Of a DNA stretch of 64,000 bases, positions 40,109 to 49,221 are shown piece by piece. Under the pieces are notes generated by a model. It saw only the letters and a program-made list of their open reading frames with translations. It made no database searches and was not told the origin of the DNA. The stretch is from Nocardia ignorata NBRC 108230. Its GTDB lineage: Bacteria; Actinomycetota; Actinomycetes; Mycobacteriales; Mycobacteriaceae. The position numbers were made by a program, and so were the translations under genes. The stretch covers positions 124,001 through 188,000 of the forward strand of contig NZ_BDBI01000012.1 in the NCBI RefSeq assembly GCF_001612905.1, given 5' to 3'. The stretch's first letter is position 1; each line of letters opens with the position of its first letter.

Positions 40109-41755
40109 CTACTTGGCATCCCCGTAGCACTGCACCACCGCCGTGGTGAAGGGGAACCGCACCGGCGTCTCCCCGAACGTGAGCCTGCCCGCCAGGTCGG
40201 CCGCCGCCGCGATCGCCTCGGCAACCACCGGCGCCTCCTCGGTCGGACAGTGCACGATCACCTCGTCGTGTTGGAAGAACACCAGCTCGGCGCGCATCTG
40301 CGCGATCGCCTGCCGTAACGCCGCCAGCACAAGCAGGGCCCAGTCGGCCGCGCTGCCCTGCACCACGAAGTTGCGGGTGAAGCGGCCCCTGGCGCGCGCC
40401 GCCGAACCGCTGCGCTCGGCAGGGGGCACATCGATCTCTTCCGGAGTGGCCGACACCGGTGGGCAGGTCCGGCCCAACCAGGTGCGTACCAGCCGACCCT
40501 CCTCCCCGGCGTAGGCCGCGTCGTCCACATAGGCCACCGCGGCCGGATATCGGCGCCGCAGACCGGCGAGGTGGGTGAGCGCGTCGCCGGAGGTCTGGCC
40601 GTAGATGGCGCCGAGCAGCGCCAGCTTGGCCTGTGCCCGGTCGCCACCGAAACCACGCGCCGCCAGGTCCGCGTACAGGTCCTCGCCGCGACCGGCCACC
40701 TCCATCAGACCGCGATCACGGGAGATGGCGGCCAGCACCCTCGGCTCCATCTGATCGGCATCGGCCACCACCAGACACCAACCGGGATCGGCGCGGATCG
40801 CCTGCCGGATCACCTTCGGAATCTGCAGGGCGCCACCGCCATTGGTCGTCCACCGCCCCGACACCGTTCCACCCGGCAGATACTCGGGCCGGAATCGGCC
40901 ACCGTGCACCCACTGCTCGAGCCAGGCCCAACCGTGCGCGGTGTGCAGGCGGTAGAGCGTCTTGTACGCCAACAGCGGCGCGACGGCCGGATGATCGACG
41001 CGCTGCAGTTCCCATTTGCGCGTGGACGACAGCGTGACTCCCGCCCGCGCGAACGCTCGGATGATGTCCTGGGGGAGATCGGGCCGCACACGGGTGCCGA
41101 AGGCACGCGACACCTCGTCGGCGAGCTCTGCCATCCGCCGTGGTTCCGCTCCACCGGGAAATCGTTCACCGAGCATGGTGTCGAGCAGTTCGCGGTGCAC
41201 GTCGGCCCGCCAGGGAATGCCCGCACGCGACATCTCGGTGGCCACCAGCATGCCCGCCGATTCGGCCGCGATCAGCAAGCGCATCCGATCGGGATGTTCG
41301 GTGCGCTCGGTCCGTGCGAGCTGCCCCGCGTACACCTCGACCAGCGCGGTGAGCTCATCGGTGCCGGGCGGCAACGGCACCGGACCCGAATCGAACAGCG
41401 AGGGTTGCGTTTCGGCGCTGCGCGCGGGCGCGTCCGGTGGGACGGGCAGGTTCCGCAGCCGCGCCCAGGCCGCCGCCAACGACCGAGGCTGACCGGATTG
41501 CCCCTGCTCGTACCCGATCAGCAACGCCTCGGCCGCCTGCACGTCGTAGCAGCGTTCCACGCGCACACCCGCCGCGAGCAGCGGCCGGTAGATCTCGGCG
41601 GTGGACCGCCACACCCACCGCCCCACGTGCGGGCGTGCGCGGATCGCCTCGACCAGCGACGGCTCCGTGACAACCGGACCGGCCGGACGCCCGTCCTGGT
41701 CGAGCGGGCACAGGCGAGCGCCACCGTCACCCGTCTCCGCCACCGCCCACCGCAT
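40109..41755 (-). CDS. family A DNA polymerase (PolA-like, short actinobacterial form)
   Basis: A 548-residue polymerase without a 5'-3' exonuclease domain. The N-terminal 110 residues sit where a 3'-5' exonuclease would be but show no clear DxE site. The polymerase motifs are present: SGRWTTNGGGALQIPK, motif A VVADADQMEPRVLAAIS, motif B RAQAKLALLGAIYGQTSGDA (O-helix), and motif C FFQHDEVIVH. Proteins of this type are annotated as bifunctional 3'-5' exonuclease/DNA polymerases and are additional to the main PolA. The role is probably in repair. GC-rich, intact and single. Confidence 0.85.
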   Translation of the reverse strand: MRWAVAETGDGGARLCPLDQDGRPAGPVVTEPSLVEAIRARPHVGRWVWRSTAEIYRPLLAAGVRVERCYDVQAAEALLIGYEQGQSGQPRSLAAAWARLRNLPVPPDAPARSAETQPSLFDSGPVPLPPGTDELTALVEVYAGQLARTERTEHPDRMRLLIAAESAGMLVATEMSRAGIPWRADVHRELLDTMLGERFPGGAEPRRMAELADEVSRAFGTRVRPDLPQDIIRAFARAGVTLSSTRKWELQRVDHPAVAPLLAYKTLYRLHTAHGWAWLEQWVHGGRFRPEYLPGGTVSGRWTTNGGGALQIPKVIRQAIRADPGWCLVVADADQMEPRVLAAISRDRGLMEVAGRGEDLYADLAARGFGGDRAQAKLALLGAIYGQTSGDALTHLAGLRRRYPAAVAYVDDAAYAGEEGRLVRTWLGRTCPPVSATPEEIDVPPAERSGSAARARGRFTRNFVVQGSAADWALLVLAALRQAIAQMRAELVFFQHDEVIVHCPTEEAPVVAEAIAAAADLAGRLTFGETPVRFPFTTAVVQCYGDAK

Positions 41756-41854
41756 GCGCAGAGTCTGTCAGCAGGGTCCGACAACCACTGTTTACCGGCC
41801 CGGGTGCCGGGTAAGCGGCCCACGATCGGGAGAACCCGGACAGGAGGTAACGCG

Positions 41855-42271
41855 ATGGCGCACACGCAGACCGGCCCGCCCACGCAGCACACCCGGTCGG
41901 TCACCGAACTCGTCGACGACGCCACCAAACAGATCACCCGCCTGGTGCGCGACGAACTGCAGCTGGCACGCGTCGAAATGCAGGACCGCACAAAAGGAAT
42001 CGCCCGCGGAGCGGGCATCGCCGGAGCGGGCGGACTCGTCGCGTTCTACGGCGGCATCGCGCTGACTGTCGCGGCGATCTTCGCCCTGGCGCTGGTAGTG
42101 CCGGAATGGGCGGCCGCGCTGATCGTCGGCGCCGCCCTGCTCGTGATCGGCGCGATCCTGGCGCTCGTCGGAAAGAAGAACGTCAGTTCGGCCGCACCGC
42201 CCGTACCGCACGAAGCCGTGCACGGCATCAAGGACGACATCGACACCATCAAGGACGGGAGCAGACGATGA
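41855..42271 (+). CDS. phage-holin-fold (DUF1469-type) membrane protein
   Basis: A 138-residue protein with CAGGAGGTAA upstream of ATG 41855. The amphipathic N-terminus (VTELVDDATKQITRLVRDEL) is followed by two helices (GLVAFYGGIALTVAAIFALA and AAALIVGAALLVIGAILALV), the pattern of the Phage_holin_3_6 family, which is chromosomal in actinomycetes and not a lysis gene. It is first of four genes with 4-bp overlaps or short gaps (41855-44688), probably one operon. The function is unknown. Confidence 0.82.
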   Translation: MAHTQTGPPTQHTRSVTELVDDATKQITRLVRDELQLARVEMQDRTKGIARGAGIAGAGGLVAFYGGIALTVAAIFALALVVPEWAAALIVGAALLVIGAILALVGKKNVSSAAPPVPHEAVHGIKDDIDTIKDGSRR

Positions 42272-42636
42272 CCGACGACCCGGAGGCACTGCGCCGGGAC
42301 CGTGACCAGGCCCGCCGTGAACTCGGCGAGACCGTCGCCGAGCTGACCGACAAATTCGACGTCCCCGCCCGCACCAAGGACAAGGTCCACGAGACCACCG
42401 AAGCGGCCAAGCACCGCGTCACCGACGCCAAGTACCAGGCGCTCTACACCGCCGACAAGGCCCGGGACAAAGCCGGACAGGTGGTCGGCAAGGTCGAGTC
42501 CTCGGTCCCCGACCCCGTGGTCGACCGAGGCAGGCAGGCCGCGGACCTGGCCACCCGCAAACCCCAGGTTCCGGTCGCGGCGGCCGCGGTCTTCGCCGCG
42601 CTGCTGGTCTGGTTCCTCGCCCGGCGGCGCGCATGA
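42268..42636 (+). CDS. DUF3618-family protein
   Basis: A 122-residue protein. The charged coiled N-terminus (MTDDPEALRRDRDQARRELG, TVAELTDKFDVPARTKDKV) carries the DUF3618 signature. A long Lys/Ala-rich helical region and one C-terminal transmembrane helix (VAAAAVFAALLVWFLARRRA) follow. It overlaps the holin-fold gene by 4 bp and the DUF4235 gene by 4 bp, so the three are translationally coupled. In actinomycetes these three families often occur together; the role is unknown but may be membrane stress. Confidence 0.85.
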   Translation: MTDDPEALRRDRDQARRELGETVAELTDKFDVPARTKDKVHETTEAAKHRVTDAKYQALYTADKARDKAGQVVGKVESSVPDPVVDRGRQAADLATRKPQVPVAAAAVFAALLVWFLARRRA

Positions 42637-42890
42637 AGACGCTGTACAAACCGCTCGGCATGGTCGTCGGCGTGCTCGGCGGCATCGCCGCGAGCGCGGT
42701 GTTCAACCGGGTCTGGGGCGCGGTGGCCGACGGTGGCGACCCGCCGACCTCGACCACCCGCAACGCGACCTGGCGGGAAGTGCTGCTGGCCGCCGCTCTC
42801 CAGGGCGCCATCTTCGGCCTCGTGAAAGCCGCAGTCGACCGGGCGGGCGCCACGGGCTACAAGTCGCTCACCGGAACGTGGCCCGACTGA
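42633..42890 (+). CDS. DUF4235-family membrane protein
   Basis: An 85-residue protein with two hydrophobic segments (GMVVGVLGGIAASAVFNRVW and VLLAAALQGAIFGLVKAAVD). The conserved TWREVLLAAALQGAIFGLVK core and DRAG motif match DUF4235. It overlaps the DUF3618 gene by 4 bp and precedes the TPP enzyme by 16 bp. The function is unknown. Confidence 0.85.
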   Translation: MKTLYKPLGMVVGVLGGIAASAVFNRVWGAVADGGDPPTSTTRNATWREVLLAAALQGAIFGLVKAAVDRAGATGYKSLTGTWPD

Positions 42891-42906
42891 CGAGGACAGG
42901 AGAACC

Positions 42907-44688
42907 ATGTCGGAACAGGTAGGCGATTACTTGCTGCGCCGGTTGCGGGAATGGGGTGTCGAACAGGTCTTCGGATACCCCGGCGACGGCATCAACGGCC
43001 TGATCGCCGCCTTCGGACGGGCCGACAACACACCGCGCTTCGTGCAGAGCAGGCACGAGGAGATGTCGGCGTTCCAGGCGGTGGGTTATGCCAAGTTCAG
43101 CGGCCGGGTCGGCGTATGCGCGGCGACGTCGGGCCCCGGCGCCATCCATCTGCTCAACGGTCTCTACGACGCCAAGCTCGACCACGTGCCGGTGGTGGCG
43201 ATCGTCGGGCAGACCGCGCGCAGCGCCATGGGCGGCAACTATCAGCGGGAAGTGGATCTGCAGGCGCTGTTCAAGGACGTGGCATCCGAATACCTGGTCG
43301 AGGTCAATGTCGCCGACCAGCTGCCCAACGCCTTGGATCGAGCATTTCGCACTGCCCTCGCCCGGCGCGCGCCGACAGCGGTCATCATTCCGGCCGATCT
43401 GCAGGAGGAACCCTACGAGCCACCCGCGCATGCCTTCAAGGAGGTGCCGTCCAGCCCGCCGAGCGCACCGCTGACCACCTCGGTGCCGGTGCGCTCCGAG
43501 CTGGAACGGGCGGCGGCCGTGCTCGACGCGGGCACCAAGGTGGCCATGCTGATCGGGCAGGGTGCGCGCGGCGCGGCGGACGAGGTGCTCGAGATCGCGG
43601 AACTGACCGGTGCGGGCATCGCCAAAGCGCTGCTCGGCAAAGACGTACTCAGCGACGAACTGCCGTTCGTCACAGGCTCGATCGGCTTGCTCGGCACGCG
43701 TCCCAGCTACGAGCTGATGCGCGACTGCGACACCCTGCTCATCGTCGGCTCCAACTTCCCCTACAGCCAGTTCCTGCCCGAATACGATCAGGCCCGCGCG
43801 GTGCAGATCGACCTCGACGGTGCCCTGATCGGCATGCGGTACCCGACCGAGGTGAATCTGGTCGGTGACGCGAAAGCCACACTGCGCCAGCTGATTCCAC
43901 TGCTACATCGTAAGGACGACCGCTCTTGGCGCGAGACGGTCGAAGCGAATGTGGCGCAGTGGTGGCAGACCGTCGAGAACCAGTCCATGCTCGACGCCGA
44001 ACCGGCCAATCCCATGCGGATCGTGTGGGAACTCTCGCAGCGCATCCCCGACGACGCGATCGTCACCGCCGACTCGGGCTCCTCCACCACCTGGTACGCC
44101 CGTTGCCTTCGCATGCGCGGCACCATGCGGGGATCGCTGTCGGGCACACTGGCGAGCATGGGCGCGGGCGTGCCGTACGCGATCGGCGCCAAATTCGCGC
44201 ACCCTGGACGGCCGGTGATCGCCATCGTCGGTGACGGTGCCATGCAGATGAACGGGCTGAACGAACTGCTCACCATCCAGCGCTACCAGGACCTGTGGCC
44301 CGATCAGCGGCTGATCGTGTGCGTGTTCCACAACAACGACCTCAACATGGTCACCTGGGAACTGCGCGCCATGGGTGGTGCGCCGAAATTCGAGGAATCG
44401 CAAACACTTCCGGACGTCTCCTACGCCGATATCGCGCGCTGCGCGGGCATGGTCGGCATCAGTGTGGACAGGTCCGAGGACATCAGGCCGGCCTGGGACC
44501 GTGCACTGGCGGCGGACCGCCCGGTGCTGCTCGACATCCGCTGCGATCCCGAGGTGCCACCCCTGCCGCCGCACGCGACCGCCGACCAGGTCAAGGACCT
44601 GGGACGGGCTGTGCTGCAAGGTGACCCAGGCGCGTGGCGGCTGCTCGTACAGGGAGTGAAGTCGAAGGCGCAGGAACTGCGCCGCTGA
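42907..44688 (+). CDS. thiamine-pyrophosphate enzyme, pyruvate-oxidase/acetolactate-synthase-like
   Basis: A 593-residue enzyme. The N-terminal PYR domain has VFGYPGDGINGLIAAF and the catalytic Glu in SRHEEMSAFQAVGYAKF, a central Rossmann-like domain follows, and the C-terminal PP domain has the TPP/Mg motif IVGDGAMQMNG and ending HNNDLNMVTWELR. Members decarboxylate 2-oxo acids; the closest described types are pyruvate oxidase (quinone-linked) and sulfoacetaldehyde/oxalyl enzymes. The exact substrate is unclear. AGGAGA precedes ATG 42907. The gene closes the four-gene operon and is followed by a strong terminator. Confidence 0.87.
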   Translation: MSEQVGDYLLRRLREWGVEQVFGYPGDGINGLIAAFGRADNTPRFVQSRHEEMSAFQAVGYAKFSGRVGVCAATSGPGAIHLLNGLYDAKLDHVPVVAIVGQTARSAMGGNYQREVDLQALFKDVASEYLVEVNVADQLPNALDRAFRTALARRAPTAVIIPADLQEEPYEPPAHAFKEVPSSPPSAPLTTSVPVRSELERAAAVLDAGTKVAMLIGQGARGAADEVLEIAELTGAGIAKALLGKDVLSDELPFVTGSIGLLGTRPSYELMRDCDTLLIVGSNFPYSQFLPEYDQARAVQIDLDGALIGMRYPTEVNLVGDAKATLRQLIPLLHRKDDRSWRETVEANVAQWWQTVENQSMLDAEPANPMRIVWELSQRIPDDAIVTADSGSSTTWYARCLRMRGTMRGSLSGTLASMGAGVPYAIGAKFAHPGRPVIAIVGDGAMQMNGLNELLTIQRYQDLWPDQRLIVCVFHNNDLNMVTWELRAMGGAPKFEESQTLPDVSYADIARCAGMVGISVDRSEDIRPAWDRALAADRPVLLDIRCDPEVPPLPPHATADQVKDLGRAVLQGDPGAWRLLVQGVKSKAQELRR

Positions 44689-44690
44689 GC

Positions 44691-44720
44691 GTGGTGGCCG
44701 ACCCGACGGCCGGCCACCAC
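44691..44720. terminator. bidirectional hairpin terminator
   Basis: GTGGTGGCCG (44691-44700) and CGGCCACCAC (44711-44720) form a perfect 10-bp stem between two convergent genes, 2 nt after one stop and 7 nt from the other. Confidence 0.75.
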
Positions 44721-44727
44721 CGCCTCC

Positions 44728-45273
44728 CTACGGCGTCGAGTAGCCGATCAGCGCGCCGATGCCCGCACCGATCGGGATGGTCACCAGCGCGCCGACACCA
44801 CCGAGGAAGAAGCCGAGAACAGCACCGATTCCGGCGCCGACGAGCGCGCCGATCCCCGCATTGTGCTGCTTACGGGCCTGGGTCTCGGCGGCCTCGTCGA
44901 CGAACTCGGCCGTATGGGCCGTGACGGCGGCCGGTGCGCCCACCGGAGTCAGGGTGAGCGAGCGACCGTCGGCCGCGATCGCCGCTGCCAGGTCGAAGGT
45001 GCCCGCGGTCGAGGCGATTCGGGTCGGGATGGACGCGACCGCACGGCCCTCGCGATCGGTGAGGGTCACGGTGCCGCCCGTGAGGGTGAAGGTGCCGTCG
45101 ACCACCGAGGTGGTGAGCCCTGCACCGTCGGCCGAGGGGCCCGCGGTGAACGCCACCCCGTTTTCGGTGCCCTGGACAACCGGGGCCGCCGTCGGTGCGG
45201 CGTGAGCGTTGGTGGTGGCGGTGAGGCCGACAGCCCCGACCGCGAGGACAGCGACCGCGCAGAATCTCTTCAT
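44728..45273 (-). CDS. secreted protein with C-terminal glycine-zipper region
   Basis: A 181-residue exported protein. The signal peptide is VLAVGAVGLTATTNAHA, and a beta-rich domain follows (residues 30-125, with GTFTLTGGTVTLTDREG). The C-terminal region has a glycine zipper (GALVGAGIGAVLGFFLGGVG, PIGAGIGALIGYSTP) that probably inserts in or spans a membrane. This architecture is common in Nocardia and usually annotated as hypothetical. The 259 bp upstream hold its promoter and that of the divergent gene, plus a CACCGAATG direct repeat (45402 and 45419). Confidence 0.8.
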   Translation of the reverse strand: MKRFCAVAVLAVGAVGLTATTNAHAAPTAAPVVQGTENGVAFTAGPSADGAGLTTSVVDGTFTLTGGTVTLTDREGRAVASIPTRIASTAGTFDLAAAIAADGRSLTLTPVGAPAAVTAHTAEFVDEAAETQARKQHNAGIGALVGAGIGAVLGFFLGGVGALVTIPIGAGIGALIGYSTP

Positions 45274-45532
45274 CTTGCCCCTCCAGTCTGCCCGCCGGAG
45301 TCCGGCGGAACATCCTCTGCCGGACCGGATCTCGGCCCGAGATCATCTTCACACTGTCCCCACCGGATGTGAACCCACCAGCGGTCATACCGGAAAAACA
45401 TCACCGAATGGACGCATTCACCGAATGAGATTGCCACACCGTAGGTTTCGCTATGCCGCCGAAATTCCTATATGCCGGATCCGGATTTTCTCGGCAGGAT
45501 GAGTATTCAGGGAATCGAGCGGAAGGAACGTC

Positions 45533-46348
45533 ATGACGATCCTGGTGACAGGAGCAACGGGCAGTGTCGGACGCAAGGTCGTGGACCAGTTGATCGCGCG
45601 AGGGGTCTCCGATATCCGGGCGTTGACGGTGAATCCGGACCGGGCGGCGCTGCCCGCCGGGGTGGTGTCGGTGCGCGGCAACCTGCGTAAGCCGGACAGC
45701 CTGGACGGGGTATTCGACGGCGTGGACCGGATCTATCTCGCCCCGGCACCCGAGGTCGTCGGTGCGGTGCTCGAGCGAGCGGCAGCGGCCGGCGTCCGCC
45801 ACGTCGTCGATCTGTCCGGCGAGCCCGACAGCTGGTGGGGGACCGTGAGCAACGCCGTCGAGGACAGTGGGCTGGCGTGGACGCACCTGTGGCCCGCCGA
45901 CTTCATGGAGAACAGCGTCAGCTGGTCGCAGCAGATCCGCGCTACGGGTACGGTTCGCGAACCGCGCCCCGAGACGGCCACCGCACCCGTGGCGATGGAC
46001 GATATCGCCGCGGTAGCCGCGACCGCACTGCTCGACGACGACCACCTCGGGCGTGCCTACCCGCTGGCAGGCCCTGAGGTTCTCACCCGCACCGAGCAGC
46101 TCGCCCAGATCGCCGAGGCCATCGGCCGCGAGCTCACCTTCCGCCGATCCGATCGGGCCGAAACCATTGCCGCTCTGGCACCGAGCATGGGCCACAACAC
46201 CGAGTGGTACGTCGACAACGTCCTGCTCGGCTACAGCCCGCCGATCGACACGCTGCCGATCACCAGCGTCCAGGACATCACCGGCCGCCCGGCGACCACC
46301 TTCCGCGACTGGGCGAAAGCCAACGCCGACCAGTTCCTCGACGGCTGA
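45533..46348 (+). CDS. NmrA-like NAD(P)-binding protein
   Basis: A 271-residue extended/atypical SDR. MTILVTGATGSVGRKVVDQL is the GxxGxxG Rossmann site, followed by VRGNLRKPDSL and HVVDLSGEPD. No Tyr-x3-Lys pair is obvious, as in NmrA and quinone-reductase-like members that sense or reduce small molecules. GGAAGGAA lies just before ATG 45533. The upstream region is shared with the secreted protein gene. The C-terminus (TTFRDWAKANADQFLDG) matches the family ending. Confidence 0.85.
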   Translation: MTILVTGATGSVGRKVVDQLIARGVSDIRALTVNPDRAALPAGVVSVRGNLRKPDSLDGVFDGVDRIYLAPAPEVVGAVLERAAAAGVRHVVDLSGEPDSWWGTVSNAVEDSGLAWTHLWPADFMENSVSWSQQIRATGTVREPRPETATAPVAMDDIAAVAATALLDDDHLGRAYPLAGPEVLTRTEQLAQIAEAIGRELTFRRSDRAETIAALAPSMGHNTEWYVDNVLLGYSPPIDTLPITSVQDITGRPATTFRDWAKANADQFLDG

Positions 46349-46390
46349 TCCACATGCCTACGGACCTCCGCGGCTCGTGGCGGTCGAGCT

Positions 46391-48865
46391 TCATCCGAGC
46401 GCGCGGACCCGCAGTGCGCGGGCGAGATGATCGCGTTGCTCGACCACCAGGCGGCGCAGGGCAGCGGGGGCATCGGTGTTCGTCGCGAGCCAGTTGTCCA
46501 CGGCTGCCAGGGAGTCGGCGGCGGGAAAGAGGCCGATGACGATGCGACGGGCGATCTCGATGCTGCGCTGCTCCCAGGTCGGACGCAGTCGGGTGAAGTA
46601 CTCGTTGTCGTAGGAGCCGATCAGGTCGCGGCGGTCGCCTGCGCGGAAACCGTCGATCACGGCGTCGAGGTGGTCGTTGATGAGCGCGGTGTCGTCGAAG
46701 ATGCGCGTCCACGCGGCGGCTTTCACGTCCCGGTCCGGGCGGGCGGCCAGGGCATGTAGGTGAGCGGTGCGGCCCGAGGCGGTGTCGTCGCGGGTGAGTT
46801 CGGTGTCCAGATCGTCGGCGGTCGCGGCGCCGGTCGCGGCCAGTGCCGTCCAGAGGGCCCACCGCAGGTCAGGGTCCAGGGCCAGCCCCTTCGGAGCGGG
46901 AGTTTCACCGAGCAACATGGCGCGGATATCGGCGGCCCGCCCCGCGTCGACGGTGGCGGCGGCCGCGGTCGCGCGGGCGAACGCCAGCTGCTCGCCGGAA
47001 CCGGACGCAGCGGAATACAGTGCCGTCCAGCATGATTCGAGCCATTCTCGGCGCCACCTGTCGCGCTCGACGGTCGGCAGGTAGTGGCCGATGGCGAAGG
47101 AGGCGTTCGAAAGCACCGCCGTGAGCAGGGCCGTATTGGACTCGGCGGGAGCGAAGTCGCGGGCCATCGTCAGATACCGGCCGACGGCGAGCTCGCCGTC
47201 GCGCGTGGCATTCCACAGCGCCGACCAGATCAGCCCGCGGGCCAGCGGGTCGACCACGCGGTCGAGTGACCGCTCCACGGTCACCAGGGAATCGGCGTCG
47301 AGACGAACCTTCGCATAGGTGAGATCGCCGTCGTTGAGCAGCCGCAGGGGAGCGGGGGAGAGGGTGATCGGGGTGCGCTCCTCGACGATGTCGACCTCCA
47401 CGCGATCACGGCGGACGAGGTCGCCGTCGGCGTCGAAGTCGTAGAGACCGACCGCGAGCCGGTGCGGGCGTGGATCGGTCTGCACGATGTGGTCGTCGTC
47501 GAGGGTCACGGTGGAGACGCCGGTGGTCTGCAACCAGGCCCGCGCCCACGCGTCGAGGTCGCGGCCGGACTCGGCGGACAACTCCGTCAGCAGGTCATCG
47601 AGGGTCGTGTTGCCGAACGCGTGGGCCCGGAAGTAGCTGCGGGCGCCCGCGAAAAACGCCTCCCGGCCGACATAGGCGACGAGCTGCTTGAGCACGCTCG
47701 CGCCCTTGGCGTAGGTGATGCCGTCGAAATTGAGCTTTGCCGCCTCGAGATCGGTGATGTCGGCGACGATCGGATGCGTAGTCGGCAATTGATCCTGCAG
47801 GTACGCCCACGCCTTACGGCGGTTGGCGAACGCCACCCATGCGTCGGTCCACTCGGTGGCCTCCGCGCTGGCCAGCGCGCCCATGTAGTCGGCGAAGGAC
47901 TCCTTGAGCCACAGGTCGTCCCACCACACCATGGTGACGAGATCACCGAACCACATGTGCGCCATCTCGTGCAGGATCGTGTTCGCACGGCCCTCGTACT
48001 GCGCCGCCGTCGCCGCACCACGGAACACGTAGGCCTCGGTGAAGGTGACCAGGCCCGGGTTCTCCATGGCGCCGAGGTTGTATTCGGGCACGAACACCTG
48101 GTCGTACTTGCCCCACGGGTACGGGTAAGCGAAATGCTCGGCGAAGAAGTCGAGCCCTTGGCGGGTCACCTCGAGAATCGTGTCCGCGTCCAGATGGTCG
48201 GCCAGCGAGGCGCGGCACAGCACGCCGAGCGGGATCATCAGTTTTCCACGGCTCCAAGAGGATTCGACGCGGTGATACGGACCGGCCGCGACCGCGGTGA
48301 TGTAGGTGGAAATCGGCAGGGTCGGTGAGAACTCCACCGTCTGATTCGGGCCGTCGACGGTCACGGTATCGGCGGGCCGATTCGACATGACCTCCCAGCC
48401 GTCGGGCGCCGTGACGACAAAGGTGAACGGCGCCTTCATGTCGGGCTGCTCGAAGCAGGCGAATACCCGGCGCGCGTCCGCCGGCTCGTACTGGGTGTAG
48501 AGGTAGGTGCTGCCGTCGACCGGATCGAGGAACCGGTGCAAACCCTCACCCGAGCGGCTGTACTCGCCGACCGCCCGCACAACGACGACGTTCGATGCCG
48601 ACAGGCCGGTCACGGAAATCCGCGCGCCGTCGTAGTCGACCGCCACTTCCCGTCCGTTCACGGTGACCGATTCGACTGCGAGACCGAGGAAATCGAGCCA
48701 CGTCTCGGTCGCCGTGGCGTCGAAGGCGACCGTCGTCGTGGTGGTGAACCCCGGGCGAGAGTGCTCGGGTGCGCCGGACAGATCGAGTTCGACGCGGTAG
48801 TCACGCACGGTGACCGTGGCGGATCGCGCGGCGGTCTCGGAGCGGGTCAGGTTGGCGGTAGTCAC
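46391..48865 (-). CDS. pepN: aminopeptidase N (M1 family)
   Basis: An 824-residue zinc aminopeptidase that removes N-terminal residues from peptides in the cytoplasm. The N-terminal beta domain is followed by the exopeptidase motif GAMENPG, the zinc site HEMAHMWFGDL (HExxH) with the third ligand Glu in LKESFADYMG, and a C-terminal ERAP1-like helical domain. GTG 48865 is chosen, giving the start MTTANLTRSET; an upstream 73-codon extension reads as non-coding. It converges with the NmrA-like gene. The full length is typical for the family. Confidence 0.93.
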   Translation of the reverse strand: MTTANLTRSETAARSATVTVRDYRVELDLSGAPEHSRPGFTTTTTVAFDATATETWLDFLGLAVESVTVNGREVAVDYDGARISVTGLSASNVVVVRAVGEYSRSGEGLHRFLDPVDGSTYLYTQYEPADARRVFACFEQPDMKAPFTFVVTAPDGWEVMSNRPADTVTVDGPNQTVEFSPTLPISTYITAVAAGPYHRVESSWSRGKLMIPLGVLCRASLADHLDADTILEVTRQGLDFFAEHFAYPYPWGKYDQVFVPEYNLGAMENPGLVTFTEAYVFRGAATAAQYEGRANTILHEMAHMWFGDLVTMVWWDDLWLKESFADYMGALASAEATEWTDAWVAFANRRKAWAYLQDQLPTTHPIVADITDLEAAKLNFDGITYAKGASVLKQLVAYVGREAFFAGARSYFRAHAFGNTTLDDLLTELSAESGRDLDAWARAWLQTTGVSTVTLDDDHIVQTDPRPHRLAVGLYDFDADGDLVRRDRVEVDIVEERTPITLSPAPLRLLNDGDLTYAKVRLDADSLVTVERSLDRVVDPLARGLIWSALWNATRDGELAVGRYLTMARDFAPAESNTALLTAVLSNASFAIGHYLPTVERDRWRREWLESCWTALYSAASGSGEQLAFARATAAAATVDAGRAADIRAMLLGETPAPKGLALDPDLRWALWTALAATGAATADDLDTELTRDDTASGRTAHLHALAARPDRDVKAAAWTRIFDDTALINDHLDAVIDGFRAGDRRDLIGSYDNEYFTRLRPTWEQRSIEIARRIVIGLFPAADSLAAVDNWLATNTDAPAALRRLVVEQRDHLARALRVRALG

Positions 48866-49221
48866 GTCCCGATCCTGCCAGTCATGAGGTGGGGGAGGGG
48901 AGTGGTTATCGCGGCCCCGATCTATTCGTCTGGGAGGCAGGGTAATTCGGGAGGCCGAGGCCGACGGTCGATGTGCTTGCCGGGGCGGTGTACGCCTCGG
49001 ACCAGGCTTAGGTCGGTAAATAACATGCCGATAGCGCGATATGCGCATCGACTCATGAATCACCCTCAATCTCAAACAAAACAACCGGCTACGCCGGCCT
49101 TCTCAGGACCGCGAGGGAGGGGAAGCCGCCTTCGGCTCAGCGTGAACGGAATGCTGTTCGCTGTATCCGCCGACTGGTTTCGTAGGTCCTGTTCGCGCAG
49201 GTTCGATCGAAAGGCCCTCGA
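48866..49221. other. 356-bp divergent promoter region between pepN and tauD-like gene
   Basis: It is AT-richer than its surroundings and holds several inverted repeats. One of them, on the minus strand, is a hairpin followed by a U-rich run (49085-49097). The stretch TAAATAACAT (49017-49026) could serve as a promoter on either strand. A plus-strand frame opening MNHPQSQTKQP at 49055 exists but continues without clear coding character. No gene is called here. Confidence 0.4.
49073..49097 (-). terminator. terminator-like hairpin upstream of pepN (minus strand)
   Basis: CCGGC-GTA-GCCGG (49097-49085) is followed on the minus strand by TTGTTTTGTTTG. This is the classic intrinsic terminator form, rare in this GC-rich window. 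It would stop minus-strand transcripts before they reach pepN, or act in a long pepN leader. Confidence 0.5.

Noticed and set aside
41855..42271. Prophage lysis gene (holin)
   Set aside because: The holin-like family name refers to fold only. No phage genes are near, and the gene is in an operon with chromosomal DUF3618 and DUF4235 genes.
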